From Dichotomocladium elegans (lineage: Eukaryota; Mucoromycota; Mucoromycetes; Mucorales; Lichtheimiaceae), in assembly GCA_025716815.1 (NCBI GenBank), contig JAIXMN010000005.1:1674001-1738000 (forward strand): a DNA stretch of 64,000 nucleotides, written 5' to 3'. Positions 47,029 to 59,310 of the stretch are shown here, piece by piece. Position 1 is the first letter of the stretch, and every line of letters starts with the position of its first letter. A program made the position numbers and the translations under genes. The notes under the pieces were generated by a model. The model saw only the letters and a list, made by a program, of their open reading frames with translations, was not told the origin of the DNA and searched no databases.

Positions 47029-49341
47029 CTGTTAGTTAGATGGATTGCATGTGTACATAAACCCTACTAAAAACACGTCGACATTAACCCACCAAGCTGC
47101 TCTACCGGTATTTATTAAATTCATTGAAAAGAAACGACAACGAGCCATGTCGTGAGGGCATACAGTGCCGGGCATAGTCGGCCGATACAAGGAAGCTGAA
47201 GGCTACTGGGGTTCAAAGAAAGTTCAAGGGGTCGCAGACGCGGTGGAGCAGCATGGGATGAGAACCGTCGGCAGAGTATCGCCGGTTTTTGGAAAATACA
47301 AGGCACGCGTTCCCGGTAATCTCACCCTACCCCATCTTTTCCAATAAGGGTATATTACACGATAATAACAGCAGCAGCAGCAGCAGCAGCATCAGCAGCA
47401 GGAGCAGTAGCACCGCCGCCGGGGTGGGAGTGGGAGAGCTCACATCAATCACGAAGTGTGACCTCGAGACAGGTTCTTATGATAACGCACGTTTACTGAT
47501 CTTCATGTGAATAGACATGCAAAAGGATGGGCCTGTTTGGGTGTGCATAATCGGATCTGGCCCATTGTTTACTTGGGTGTATACATCACCTGACGATGAA
47601 GTTGGTACGTACAGGTCATCAGAGATTGGTCTGGTACGTATGCTTGTGCCTTATAGAAGTAGGACGATCCGTATCTATGGATCCTAGTCACCCTTTCTCT
47701 CTCATCTATTGTTGTCATTGGTAACACAAGTCGGATGGAATCTTTTAGTCACTCTCCAGCTGTCCTTGGTCTTCTTCCCCCCGGGGGGGGAGGTGCAAAG
47801 GAGATGGGAGACGATCTGTGTACTGCTGTCTGTAGAGGAAGCCATTCTTTCCCCAACCATAGACGATGAATGAAAAGAATCACGACCACAGTCTTTTGGT
47901 TGTTCCCTTCCTTCATGGCAGTGAAAAGGGGTACTTGATAATCCGTGGAATCTGAGCGTTAGGAAGTCGTACGAAAATGGGTCGAGGTCACCGGAGGTTC
48001 TTGCAGTTTACAGTGATGGAATCTCAATGGAAGCAGCTAGAATCCCAAGGATTTGTTTTGTTGAATGCACTGCTGCTGCTGCTGTTGCCTTTACCGTCCT
48101 CCCTCCCCCCAACCCCAGCTTTATTTCGTGCTGGCCGATTTATGTCACGGACGTTGTTGATCTGATATAGATGTTCAAGGAATCTTTTCGGGCTTTCGAC
48201 CCGACAGTTTGAGATGCCCGCAATGCCCAATATCCAGAGACGCCCGTAATCTCAACGTCCTGTTCACTTCAAAGTGGCGAATCCATGAAACGTGTGTGGC
48301 CAGGAAGAAAGAAAAAAAAGAAGATGAATGGGAATAAATACTATTTCAGCGTCGGCTCCGCAATCGACGCTCGTTCACCCATCATCCCCTTCCGGCAACC
48401 CCGCCTCCACGGAAACACAACACGCACTTGCCCGAGAAAAAAAAAAAAGACCATTGCTGAATGTAGAATTTCGTATCACTCAACTCTCTGAAGCCAAGTC
48501 CATTCAGAAAAAAACCAACAGGAGAAGGCAGCTAGTAGGCCTATGTATTCACATGGACGGATCACAAGAAAGATGAGCATTGAATCCTTTTTTCTCTCTT
48601 CTTCTCTCTTTGCACATACACACACACATACTCTCTCTCTATCGCATTGCCATTTTTTATTTATTTTGTGCTTTCGATCTGTATATATATATATAAAAGT
48701 TAATTGGCGGAGCGATGGATGTCAATGGTTTCGCATGACTTGTACATTTACCACGGTCCAATGGGTGACACAAATAAGGAGTGACTCATCCAAAGTCAAA
48801 TAGGGAATCTCAAGCGATTGCCAAAATGAGAAAATCAAGCGCACAACCAAAGTTATCCATTGGCTCTCTGTGCCCTTTTTTTTTCCGCATTGAAAAAAGG
48901 AGGGGGGGCCGGAGAGGGGGAAGGAAGAGGTGGGTTCAACACATGAATACATTGAAAACCTCCCTAGTGATCACATTATAATGGATGGTATCATTGAGGG
49001 ATCCCCATAACTACGGTTTGGTTGTATACCCAACCTACATCAGTACCTCTCTTCCCTCCCTCTTGCGTATTAAGGCAGAGAGACCATATTTGCTTTCAGT
49101 CCTATCCGGCTTTGTGATCCGTCCCGTCTAAAAAAAAAAAGGGTCGGAATTCAACTAACTTACTAAACAAGGAGAAAAGCGAAAAGAGTTCAAAAAAAAA
49201 AAAAAGAGTAGAAAGCCGTACGAATAAAAACGTAAAAAAAAACTTTTCCTCTTTCTCTTTTTATTATTTCTCTTAACTCTTTTGTTTCTCCACAACCCAG
49301 TTCTACACCCCTCCCCCCGTTCTTAAATCGTCTCTCTCGGC
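47029..49341. other. 2.3 kb intergenic region, with one exon-like fragment
   Basis: Apart from the exon-like fragment at 47166-47318 this region has no supported gene. It contains a (CAG)n run near 47370-47400, a homopolymer G stretch at about 47781-47790, several A-runs at 48290-48460 and 49130-49240, and a pyrimidine-rich block 49240-49330 that abuts the MATE transporter ATG and is probably its promoter. Confidence 0.4.
47166..47318 (+). pseudogene. orphan exon-like fragment, unrecognised
   Basis: About 50 codons read like real protein (IVGRYKEAEGYWGSKKVQGV, ADAVEQHGMRTVGRVSPVFG) and are bounded by CATACAG upstream and CCCG|GTAATC downstream, that is, an acceptor and a donor. No initiating exon can be found between the kinesin stop and this block, and the candidate next exon (47515 onward) is weak. 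It may be a gene fragment, an exon of a gene I failed to assemble, or a decayed gene. I do not recognise the family. Confidence 0.3.
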
Positions 49342-51065
49342 ATGCGACGATCATCCCACGATCAAAGCGACATCGAGTCCATTACCTCATTGACACCCAC
49401 CGAGACCAGCCCGCTTTTACCGCCGGGCAAGGACGTTGAGGACACCAGCACTTATGCGAGCGAATTCCGCTGGCTGATAAGCAACAGTCTGCCGGTGGTG
49501 GGGACATATTTGCTGCAGATCTCTCTGCAGCTTGCGAGTATATTTACATTGGGTCACTTGGTATGTTTGTTATCAACATTGAAAGATGCCTGGCATTGGT
49601 GTTACACCTCCCCTCTTTTCCCAATCCTCTCTCTCCGCCACCCCCCCCAAAAAACCTTTCCTCTCTCTTCTCCGCTCCCCCCCCCCATCGCCTGCTCAGT
49701 TGGCTTATTTTCCTTCATTGGGGGCAATTGCGCGCTCTAGGGTCCAACTGAACTAGCCGCATCGGCGCTTGCGGGCATGTTCGCGAACGTTTCAGCATGG
49801 AGTGTAGCTTTCGGCACAGCCACGGCGCTGGACACACTGTGCTCGCAGGCATGGACCGGGGCACGGGACAAGACCCTAGTGGGTGTCCATCTCCAGCGGG
49901 CGCTGCTGATTCTCTCGCTTCTTTTGCTGCCTGTCGCAGTCGTGTGGTGGAACGCTACACGAATCTTGCTTGCGCTGGATCAAGAGCCCGAATTGGCACA
50001 CAAGGCCGGCCTCTTCTTGCGCTGTCTCCTCCTCGGCGTGCCTGCCTTTGTTGGCTTCGAGGCCATCAAGAAGTATCTCCAGGCGCAGGGCATCATGCAG
50101 GCCTCGACGTATGTTCTGATGATTGCGTCGCCCCTCAACTTTTGTCTCAACTACCTCCTCGTGCACTGGGAGCCCATCAGCATCGGGTTCATTGGTGCTC
50201 CGCTCGCGACCGCCTTCAGCTACTGGCTCATGCTCGCTCTGCTGCTTTTGTATATCAACAAGGTCCGCGGCAGAGAGGCCTGGGGCGGCTGGTCGCGCGA
50301 GGCTTTCCATGACTGGTGGCCTTTCCTGAAGCTGGCCATTCCGGGTATTCTGATGGTGTGCAGGTAAAATAGCAAACCAACCATGTGCTCCAAGCAAGCG
50401 TTTCTGACCGATGCTTTCTATAATAAAGTGAATGGTGGGCCTTTGAACTGGCTGCGCTTGCGGCGTCGTACCTCGGCACAACCGATCTTGCTGCGCAGTC
50501 GATCTTGCTGACATCATGCTCTGCGACGTACACGATTCCGTTTGGCATCTCGGTAGCGGCGTCGACGCGTGTCGGCAATTCGCTCGGCGAAGGACTTGCG
50601 TTGAAGGCGAAGCGCGCGTCCATGATGGCGTTGATGTTTGCGGCCGGCGTCAGCTTCCTCAGCTCGGCATTTTTCATGACCACCCGCACCCGCTTTGCCT
50701 ATCTGTTCACGTCCGATGCAGACGTCGTGATGCGCGTCGCACACATCCTGCCCTTGTGCGCCCTCTTTCAGCTCGCGGATGGTCTGTGCGGCGTGTGCGG
50801 CGGTGTCATCCGTGGCCTTGGCCGCCAAAAGGTCGCTGCCTGGATCAATCTGTTTGCGTACTATGTCGTTGCCCTGCCCATGGGCTACGCCATGACCTTC
50901 ACCGCCCATTGGGGTCTTATCGGCATCTGGATCGCGCTCACCATCGCCTTGTTTCTCGGCGCAGTGGGCGAGGTCGGCTTCTTGTTCATCGTCAACTGGC
51001 AGGCTGAGATCGATCGGATCCAGGACAGGGTCAAGGTCGAGGAGAATCATATGCATGAGGCCTAA
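49342..51065 (+). CDS. MATE-family multidrug/toxin extrusion transporter
   Basis: Exons 49342-49560, 49741-50363 and 50429-51065 give 492 residues. A Ser/Asp-rich cytosolic head (SDIESITSLTPTETSPLLPP) precedes about twelve membrane helices. Family landmarks are SLPVVGTYLLQISLQLASIF, ALDTLCSQAWTGA, the half-molecule repeat PFGISVAASTRVGNSLGEG, and GVIRGLGRQKVAAWINLFAY. MATE proteins exchange organic cations or drugs for H+ or Na+ across the plasma or vacuolar membrane; yeast Erc1 is a relative. The di-leucine-like SPLLPP in the head resembles vacuolar sorting signals, which is inference. Codon use from exon 2 on is markedly G+C-rich compared with neighbours. Confidence 0.94.
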
Positions 51066-51447
51066 AAGGAGCAAGAGAGCAATAACGGACCGACCGACCG
51101 ACTTGGCATGGCCTGGCCTGGCCGAGCCGACCCGGTGGGGGAAGGAAGGAGCTTTCTCATATATCCTCTCCTCCCAAAACGCATCCAACATACCATCCTG
51201 TCTCATAGAAACTTGCCCAAACTCATTATTCTATTATAGTTACTATCTTATTATTACCTCATCCTTTCCTTCCCCCCCCCAACCTCCACGCACGCTCTCA
51301 TCATCTTTTTCTGCCAGTTGTATTTTATAAAATAAAATAAAGATCTAAAACAAACAAATGTATATTATGGTACAAGGCGTTTCGTTTATGTGCGTTATAT
51401 ATGTATATGTATGTATATATGTCATTGAAAAAGAACCATCTTCAAGC
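51066..51447. other. convergent 3' region between MATE and pyruvate carboxylase
   Basis: This 382-base stretch lies between two stops facing each other. It includes AATAAAATAAAG at about 51331-51342 on the plus strand, a probable polyadenylation signal for the MATE gene. No gene is seen. Confidence 0.45.
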
Positions 51448-54400
51448 TTAGGCGTCCTTGACAATCCGGGCAACGAGATCACCCGACGAGAGCGAGTCGC
51501 CTTCGCTGATGGGCACATACTCGACGCGACCCGCGACAGGAGCAGAGACGACGGTCTCCATCTTCATGGCGCTCAAGACGCACAACGGATCGCCAGCCTT
51601 GATGTGAGCTCCCTCCTTGGCACGGACCTCGATCACAACGCCGGACATGGGTGCGCCGACATCGCCAGGGTTGGCAGCGTTCGCCTTCTCGCGGGTGACG
51701 TGCTCGACCGCCGCGCTCTTATCGGTGATGCCCACAACACGCGCCTCGCCGTTGAGCTCAAAGTACACATCGCGCTTGCCGGTCGAGTTGATCGGGCCAA
51801 CAGCAAGCAACTTGATGATCAGCGTCTTGCCCTCCTCGATCTCAACATGGAACTCCTCGCCAATCTCGGGCTTCGCCAAGAAGTAGCGCGTCGGGATCAC
51901 CGACAAGTCGCCGTACTGCGCAACAGCTTCGCGGTACTCCGCAAACACCTTGGGGTACAACGCAGCCGACAATACATCGTAGTCCGAGATGTTGTCGTAT
52001 CGCTCGATGAGCTCCTCCTTCAGCTTCGCAAGATCGAGAGGCTCCATGGTTGCGCCAGGACGGCTGTCGATGCGAGGCAGGTTGCGGATGATGTCCGATC
52101 GAAGAGGCTCGGGAAGACCGCCAACGGGCTGGCCAAGATAGCCCTGGAAGAACTCGACCACAGAGGTGGGGAACGAGAGCGTGCTGGCCTTGGCGCGGAC
52201 ACCTTCGGCATCGAGCTTGTTGGACACCATGAACTGTGCCAAGTCGCCGACAACCTTCGAAGAGGGCGTGACCTTAACAATGTCGCCGCAGAGCTGGTTG
52301 GCCTGAGCATAGGCCTTCTTGATCTGGAGCCACTGGGTGCCGAGACCGAGCTGCTGAGCCTGGAACATCAGGTTGGTATACTGGCCACCAGGCATTTCGT
52401 GGTCGTACACGCCCGAATCGGCCGCCTTCACATTGGCCTCGAAGCAGGAGTACAACATGCGGCACTGCTCCCAGTACGAGTTGAGAGCCTGGATGTCCTC
52501 CATGCGGATACCCGTGCCGACCTCGGTCTGCTCAAGGGCAGCTACAAGGGCACCCATCGAGGGCTGCGACGTCATACCAGACATCGAGTCAATCGCAGCA
52601 TCGATAACATCAGCACCTGCAGCGGCAGCAGCAAGCATCGATGCAACACCCGTGCCGGCAGTGTCGTGGGTGTGCACATGGATCACAAGGTCAGGGAACT
52701 TGGAGCGAATCGTGCCAACAAGGAGCTTCGCAGCCTCGGGCTTCAGGAGACCGGCCATGTCCTTGATGCCGAGAATGTGGATGCCCTCGTTCACCAACTC
52801 CTGAGTGAGCTTGAGATAATAGTTGATGTCGTACTTCGAGTTGGCCTTGGTCACGTCGCCAGTGTAGCAGATCGTGGCCTCTACAATACCACCAGCCTTC
52901 TTGACCGCATCGATGCCAAGACGCATGTTCTCGACATAGTTGAGCGAGTCGAACACACGGAACACATCCATACCAGCCTTGACAGCCTTGGCACAGAAGT
53001 CGTACACTACGTTGTCGGGGTACGAAGTGTAGCCGACGGCGTTGGCACCGCGGAGGAGCATCTGGAAGGGCACGTTAGGAACGGCCTTGCGAAGCTTGAT
53101 GAGACGTTCCCAAGGGTCCTCGTACAAGAAGCGCATCGCGACATCAAAGGTGGCGCCACCCCAGCACTCGAGCGAGAAAGCGTTGGACAACGCATGGGCA
53201 GTGGCGGGTGCAATGCGGAGCAAATCTGAAACAATCAGGATAACGTTTTAGCCATCTCTTCCTTCACCCCCACACGCACAAAAAAAGAAAAACTCCGATA
53301 ATTACCAGTGGTACGAACGCGCGTGGCGAGAAGACTCTGGTGAGCATCTCTCCAGGTGGTATCCATGATCAAGGTACCGGGATAGGCACGGACAGCCTTG
53401 GCAAAGGCCTCGGGGCCCTGCTCGACAAAGATCTTGCGCCAGCCCTCAGTGGGGGGAACAGAGACATCGATAGGCTTGCCGGACTGGTCGAGAAGCTCAG
53501 GCAACTCGATCTCGTGCTTGTACGAAGGCTCGCCGACCTGGCCCTTAATCTGCGAACCGTTGACGACGACATCACCGAGATAGCCAAGCATGCGCTGGGC
53601 ACGGTTCTGGTACTGGACGAGGCGGAAGAGATCGGGTGTGTCGTCAATGAAGGTGGTCCAGCAGTTGCCATTGATGAAGGTATCGTGGGTGAGCAGGCGC
53701 TGGAGGAAGGGAATATTGGTCTTGACACCACGGATGCGGAACTCAACGAGGGAGCGGACGAGCTTGCGGCGGGCAACCTCGTATGTCGAGCCAGAGCAAG
53801 TGCACTTGACGAGCAAGGAGTCATAATGGGGCGTGATGATAGCACCGGCATAACCAGCACCACCGTCAAGACGGACGCCGTTACCGCCCGACGAACGGTA
53901 AACCTCGATCTTACCAGTATCAGGCTGGAAGTTCTTCTCGGGATCCTCTGTGGTGATACGGCACTGGATGGCGAAGCCGCGCTGGCGGATGCGCTGTTGG
54001 GTCAAGCCCAACTGGGGAAGAAGTGCACCAGCGGCGATCTGGATCTGGGCAGCGACAATGTCGATACCGGTGATCTCTTCGGTGATGGTGTGCTCAACCT
54101 GAATACGGGGGTTGATCTCGATGAAGTAATGACGGCCCTGGTTATCGACCAAGAACTCGGCGGTACCGGCGTTCTTATATTTAACGGCCTTAGCAATCTT
54201 GCAAGCATCGTTGAGAATGGCCTCACGGACGGCGTTGTCAAGGTTCTTGGCAGGGGCAATCTCGACGACCTTCTGGTGACGACGCTGCACAGAGCAATCG
54301 CGCTCAAAGAGGTGGACGACGTTACCGGCGCGATCAGCAAGAAGCTGAACCTCAATGTGACGGGGCTTGTCGAGGAAGCGCTCAATGAAAACTGTGCCGT

Positions 54401-55378
54401 CACCAAAGGCAGAGAGTGCCTCGGACTTTGCACGCGTGAAGGCATCCTCCAATGAGGCCTCGTCGCGCACAACACGCATACCACGGCCACCACCACCCAT
54501 GGCAGCCTTGATGATGATGGGGAAGCCATGCTCCTTGATGAAAGCCTGAGCTTCCTTATACTCGCTTACTGGACCGGGAGTACCGGGGACAACAGGCACC
54601 TTGCACTCCATGGCTATGCATGTTCGGATCAGAAAAATGTATTCCCCGGAAGCAGCATCCACGCATGTCTTACTTCCGCTTCCGCTTCCGCCTTCGCCCG
54701 GCTTGCCCATCCCCACACTCTGGCTCTCTCTCTCCCCCCCCTTGGCCCCGCCCCGCCTCTCGTTCGTATCCAAAGATTACTTACCAATAGTACGGGCCTT
54801 TGTCTTATCACCGAGGCTGTCGATGACCTCGGGCGAGGGACCAATGAATGTAATACCGGCAGCTTCCACCTTACGGGCAAACTCGGCATTCTCAGACAAG
54901 AAACCGTAGCCGGGATGGATCATGGACACGCCACGTTCCTTTGCGATGCGGACAATTTCATCCTGAGCAAGATAGGCACCGACAGGAGTGAACTTGCCAG
55001 TTTCACCGATCTGGTATGCTTCGTCGGCCTAGAGTGTTTAAAAAAAATACAGTCAGCACAACAATGCGTTATGAACAACATCACTATTGTTATTATTGCT
55101 CTTTTTCTTTACCTTGTATCTGTGCATGGAAAGTCTATCCTCATGAGAGAAAATAGCCACGGTTTTCATGGAAAGCTCGTGGGCTGTGCGGAAGACGCGA
55201 ATGGCAATTTCCTGCGGGGGAGAAATGAAAAGTTTGTTTGTATTAGTGTAATGTAATGTGACCAATTTTTTTTTTCTGAGACACTTACACCACGGTTGAC
55301 AACCATCAACTTTCGGAGGCTGCCCATCACCTCGCTGTTTCTGCGGATGGTTTCGACGGAATGTTCACGGTGTGGCAT
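51448..55378 (-). CDS. PYC1: pyruvate carboxylase
   Basis: Exons 55289-55378, 55113-55211, 54785-55028, 53306-54613 and 51448-53225 join in phase to 1172 residues. The order is biotin carboxylase, carboxyltransferase, then biotinyl domain. Landmarks: KLMVVNRGEIAIRVFRTAHE, IHPGYGFLSENAEFA, the ATP-grasp loop GGGGRGMRVV, VEIAPAKNLD, FIEINPRIQVEHT, the carboxyltransferase MDTTWRDAHQSLLATRVRTT and MPGGQYTNL, and LCVLSAMKMETVVSAPVAG, whose Lys carries biotin. The enzyme makes oxaloacetate from pyruvate, bicarbonate and ATP. No presequence precedes the first conserved block, so it should be cytosolic, as in yeast. The coding sequence is G+C-rich with strong codon bias, implying high expression; long antisense ORFs over it are artefacts of that bias. 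Confidence 0.98.
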
Positions 55379-56305
55379 GACTATGCGTTTGTTGCGGGAG
55401 AGGGGTGGAGAAGGAAAGAGGAAGAGGAAAAGAGAAAAAAAAAAAACGCAAAAGTCAGTTTTCTAGTTTTTTTTTTTTTTGGTTTTCAGACAGTCATAGA
55501 TAAAGTACGCTAATCGAAGCGCACACGCAGGAACGACCCAAAGTGCGACGAGGCAAGAATCGGGCAGGACAGGGCAAGTTTTGATTTCATATGATGACAT
55601 AGGGTGCACAAAAAGTGTAGCCGGCCCGTTTCCTCCCCTACCTCTCCGCTTTGTGCTGTCCTGCGTCTACTAAAAAAAGCAAGCGCAATAAGATGCACTT
55701 CATCGTACCTTGAATATATATATGCTGTGACGGGGCTTATGGACAGAGAGAAGATGCAAAGAAAAAGATGAAGAAAGGAAAACAAAAAGAGAGAGAGAAA
55801 GAGAAAAGAAGTGTGTGCTTGAGTGTTGAGTGTGCGTAGAAAATTCCTCCAGATTCTCGTTTACGAAACTTGCAAGGGGTGGACTTTTTATAATATCGCC
55901 ATTAAAAAAAAAAAAAAATGACTGATCTTCCCCCAGATGCATCTGTAAAACAAGTTCGGGGTAGATTCAGTTAAATTCCCGCAGAAGAACCCATTCCCGC
56001 ACTTTCCCAACACGACATGACGTGAATGACTAAAAGAAAAAACAGCGTCCCACTCTACACCATCCCGACAAAAATCAAAAAAGGGAAAAAGACCATTAAC
56101 GCCCGCCCTTTTTTTTGTTGATGTTGAAATTAAAAATTTTTGAAAGCAAATTCGTGGTTGGTCCTGTAGCCCATTTGCGTAACCAATGAAAATGTCCAGA
56201 ATCTCCGGGTGGGGTTGTTGGCTAAACGTTGAGTCTGTAGTTCCCGGTTCCAAAGCTTAGATCCATCGAAGCAAAGTGAAATGAAACACCGGAGCTTTCT
56301 TGCTT
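55379..56305. promoter_or_regulatory. upstream region of pyruvate carboxylase
   Basis: This 927-base stretch precedes the PYC start on the minus strand and follows the Kar9/GAS2 stop. Purine-rich DNA on the plus strand (pyrimidine-rich when read in the direction of PYC) occupies 55400-55470 and 55740-55815, and A-runs lie at 55436-55446 and 55904-55917. No ORF is supported. Confidence 0.4.
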
Positions 56306-59300
56306 TTAATGAAGAATGCCATAGTGCAGCAAGAACAGTTCCAAATCTTGCCATCCCCCTCCGACGCGCACAAGGACCTTATTCCGCACAGCTGCCGATC
56401 GCGTATCCGATTTCTGGCGTCGTCCCGTATAGCTCATGAGCTTGCACGTGTAGAGTTTCTTTCCCCCACCAACAGACGGGCTCAACTCGCTTCCGAAATA
56501 GTACCGTCCTGATCCATTCGGCCCTTTCTGGCACTTGATCGCAATCGGACTTGCATTCACAATCCTCCCCACCTCCACATCGAGCGGGTCCTTTGGATCA
56601 ACCTTGTAGGCCGGCACACTCTCCTTCACTGCCGGCACCGACACCTTCTTTCTCCATCCGTACCCGTAGTCTTCGTTATCGTCCTCGTGGTCATTGTCTT
56701 CCATGTCATAGCCGTGGCGGTATCCTCCGCTATCTCTGTAATCGTAATTATCATGGTAGTCGTCTGTCCCAAATGCGTTCGGCGATGGTGTCCGTGCGTG
56801 TACCAAAGCCGAGGACCGCATGGGCGACCCGGCCCGGTGCATCAGGGCCGGCATGGATTGCTTCTTGCGTAACGTGCGTCGGACGTCCTGCTGGGGATGA
56901 GCAGGCGGTGGTGAGCTGTCTGGCAAACAACCAATTCGTGAGCTTGTTATTTGATATTCCTGTAGGCCTGAATAAAAATAACACAGTGTAACTTACGTCC
57001 CATCGGCGCTGCCAACTGCATCGACGATCTCGGCCGCGGAACCATGGACGGGGATGCTGCTCGTCCCGGTCCGGATGGGGTTTTGGGCCGCGGAATCATC
57101 GATGGCGTACCTGAGCGCCGGATAGGGGATATAGCCCGCTCAGGGTATGCGACAGTCAAATGACTCGGTGAGTCTTGTCGGCTTCTTGGACGAGAGGAGG
57201 GTATGTTCGCCCGGCTGTTGCTCGAAAGCGTGGTATCATTATAGTGTGTGGGGGTCTTGGCCCGGGAAACCCCGGCAGAAGTCTGTTGCTGCTGCTTGGC
57301 TTCTTCTGTCCTCTGCTGTCGCAAAAGCGAGCTCTTTGTTGGTTTGATCCATGATCCCCAGTCATCGCCCGCATCGGGTATTCGACTCTTCCGCCGGTCG
57401 CTGGTGGTTGTGGAGGAGGTGTTTGTCTGTCGTTGATGTTCAGAGAGTGCCTGCGATATGGAAGAGCTTGATACGGAAGATGAATCCGACGTGCTCGGTC
57501 GAAGTACACTGCTAAACGAGAGAGGACTCACTGTCCGTTGGAGACGTCCGTTTGGCGTTGTCACCCCGCGCAATACATCTCGGTGGCCGTTGGCGGTGGT
57601 GCTGCTGCCCCCCATCCCACTGTTCGGCGTCGTGCTCCGTCCACGACGGTTGTCGTCATAAACATTCAAGGGACTTCCAGTGCGCGAAAGAGTGGACCTC
57701 GATAGAGGACTCCTGGCACGACCGGTGGTTAGCATGTAATCCGTCATCTCGCGGTGGCTCATGGGTTCCGGGCTTCGGAACCGCATACTGCTCATGCTCC
57801 GGTCGCTCCGATCGCTGAACCTTGAATACGCTGGGCTAATAGGCCGGTCGCCCACCAGAATGCGCTCCGTCTCCGGAAGGTCACGTGCCCTCATCTCGTC
57901 CATTTCATTCTTAAGCTGCTGCCAGCGCTGAAGCATGGTCTGGTGGCGGCGGCTGGTCGTCATATCCTGGCCCACACGTGACGCGATGCCATTCCCCAGC
58001 ATGGCCAGCATCCGGTCGATGGATGGCTTGTAATATTTGTACTTCGCCTCAAAATTCTTCTCCAGTGACCGAAACTTGTAGTGATCCATGGGCGGCGGTT
58101 GCTGCTGATGGTGGATGCCATTATTCCCGTTGCCATTGTAGCCCGCCGATCCCGATGACGAGCTCGATGAGATAGACGTTGTCGACGGCTGAGAGCTCGG
58201 CCCATTTTTGAGGACTCCCCTGGGCATTGCATCTGACAAGGTACCGTTCAAGCAGTTACTGTTGCTCCCTGCAGAATGCCACTGTCGAATCTGCTGGATC
58301 ATCGCATAGCACTGGGCGGTGGTCTTTTCCAGTCCGTCGATCATAACGTCAACCTGGTCAGCCACCTGCCGGAATACCGTGAGCCAGCGATCCTCCTTGA
58401 GTTCGTCCTTGAGATCGTCTATCTCTGCACGCAAATTCTCCCATCGGCTTTGCACTAATGCATGTTTCCTGACGAGTGTCCCCGACCGGTCCGTGGGCGA
58501 ATGGTCGGGTGATGTCATACGCACATATACGCGCTCGACCTCCCGAAAGACCGGCTCTACCCTCTCATCAATGGCGGCAAGGATGGACTCATCCTTTTGC
58601 CTTGTCTCTGCAGATAGTGAGGGAAACAGTGAAGATGAAGTGGTCGATGACGATGACGTCGATGATGTCGATGATGAAGCAAGAGCCAAGTGCTTTTTTT
58701 CATGGTACTGAAAGATCATCGTTGAAATATCGTTGAGCTGTATGAGGATCTGCTCCATGGCGATTGTCAGGCTTCTTTCTTCCGCGATGGACTGGATAGC
58801 CTTGACGACCGAGGAAACAAAGTGTTGCAGACCAGACCATTCGGACTGGATCTTGGCCAACGCCATCTTGACCGCCATCTTACGTTGCTGGAAGATCATC
58901 CGCGCGGTAGGATCGACGTTATCCATATCGTCGTCCGCATCGTCATAATCGTCCACGATTTCAGTAGCAGTCTCAATAAACACGGATATCAGGGGCTGCA
59001 TTTGACCGACCGCGTCCTCAAGCGGCCTTGACTCAGTCGTTATGGAAGGGTCCTGCTCCTTGACCTTCTGTTCTAACGTAAACACCGTCATGTGGGCGAC
59101 CCCGAGCCACTGGGTGATTTGCTGAGCAACGGTGTCAAGATGGGCCATGAGATCTGCCGGAGAGAGTGAATCCCGTAGGGAGGAAATGTCGTCGATTTGC
59201 TTGATGGGCAAAGGCGTCATGTAAAGATTCTGAAAAAGCGCCTCATCATGAATGCTCACGGATGATTTTAATGGTGCAAGAGGAGGCTTCAGCAAGGATG

Positions 59301-59310
59301 AGGAGTCCAT
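56306..59310 (-). CDS. KAR9: Kar9-like spindle-positioning protein with C-terminal GAS2 domain
   Basis: Two exons (56997-59310, 56306-56919) give 975 residues. The N-terminal half is helical and Kar9-like: WENLRAEIDDLKDELKEDRW, LTVFRQVADQVDVMIDGLEK, NFEAKYKYYKPSIDRMLAML and RRHQTMLQRWQQLKNEMDEM. The centre is disordered, Ser/Arg/Pro-rich and basic, with two SxIP-type EB1-binding motifs: KSRIPDAG (57376-57387) and TPSMIPRPK (about residue 737). The C-terminus is a GAS2/GAR domain: EVGRIVNASPIAIKCQKG, GRYYFGSELSP, YTCKLMSYTG and GGGWQDLELFL, a microtubule-binding module. By family, Kar9 links Bim1/EB1 on microtubule plus ends to actin transport to orient the spindle; here the GAS2 domain would add direct microtubule binding. 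Confidence 0.85.

Noticed and set aside
51358..54455. Very long plus-strand ORFs (623 and 371 codons) opposite pyruvate carboxylase
   Set aside because: They lie exactly antisense to strongly biased PYC codons; the translations are Asp/Leu/Arg/Val-rich with no domain, while the minus strand gives a complete enzyme.
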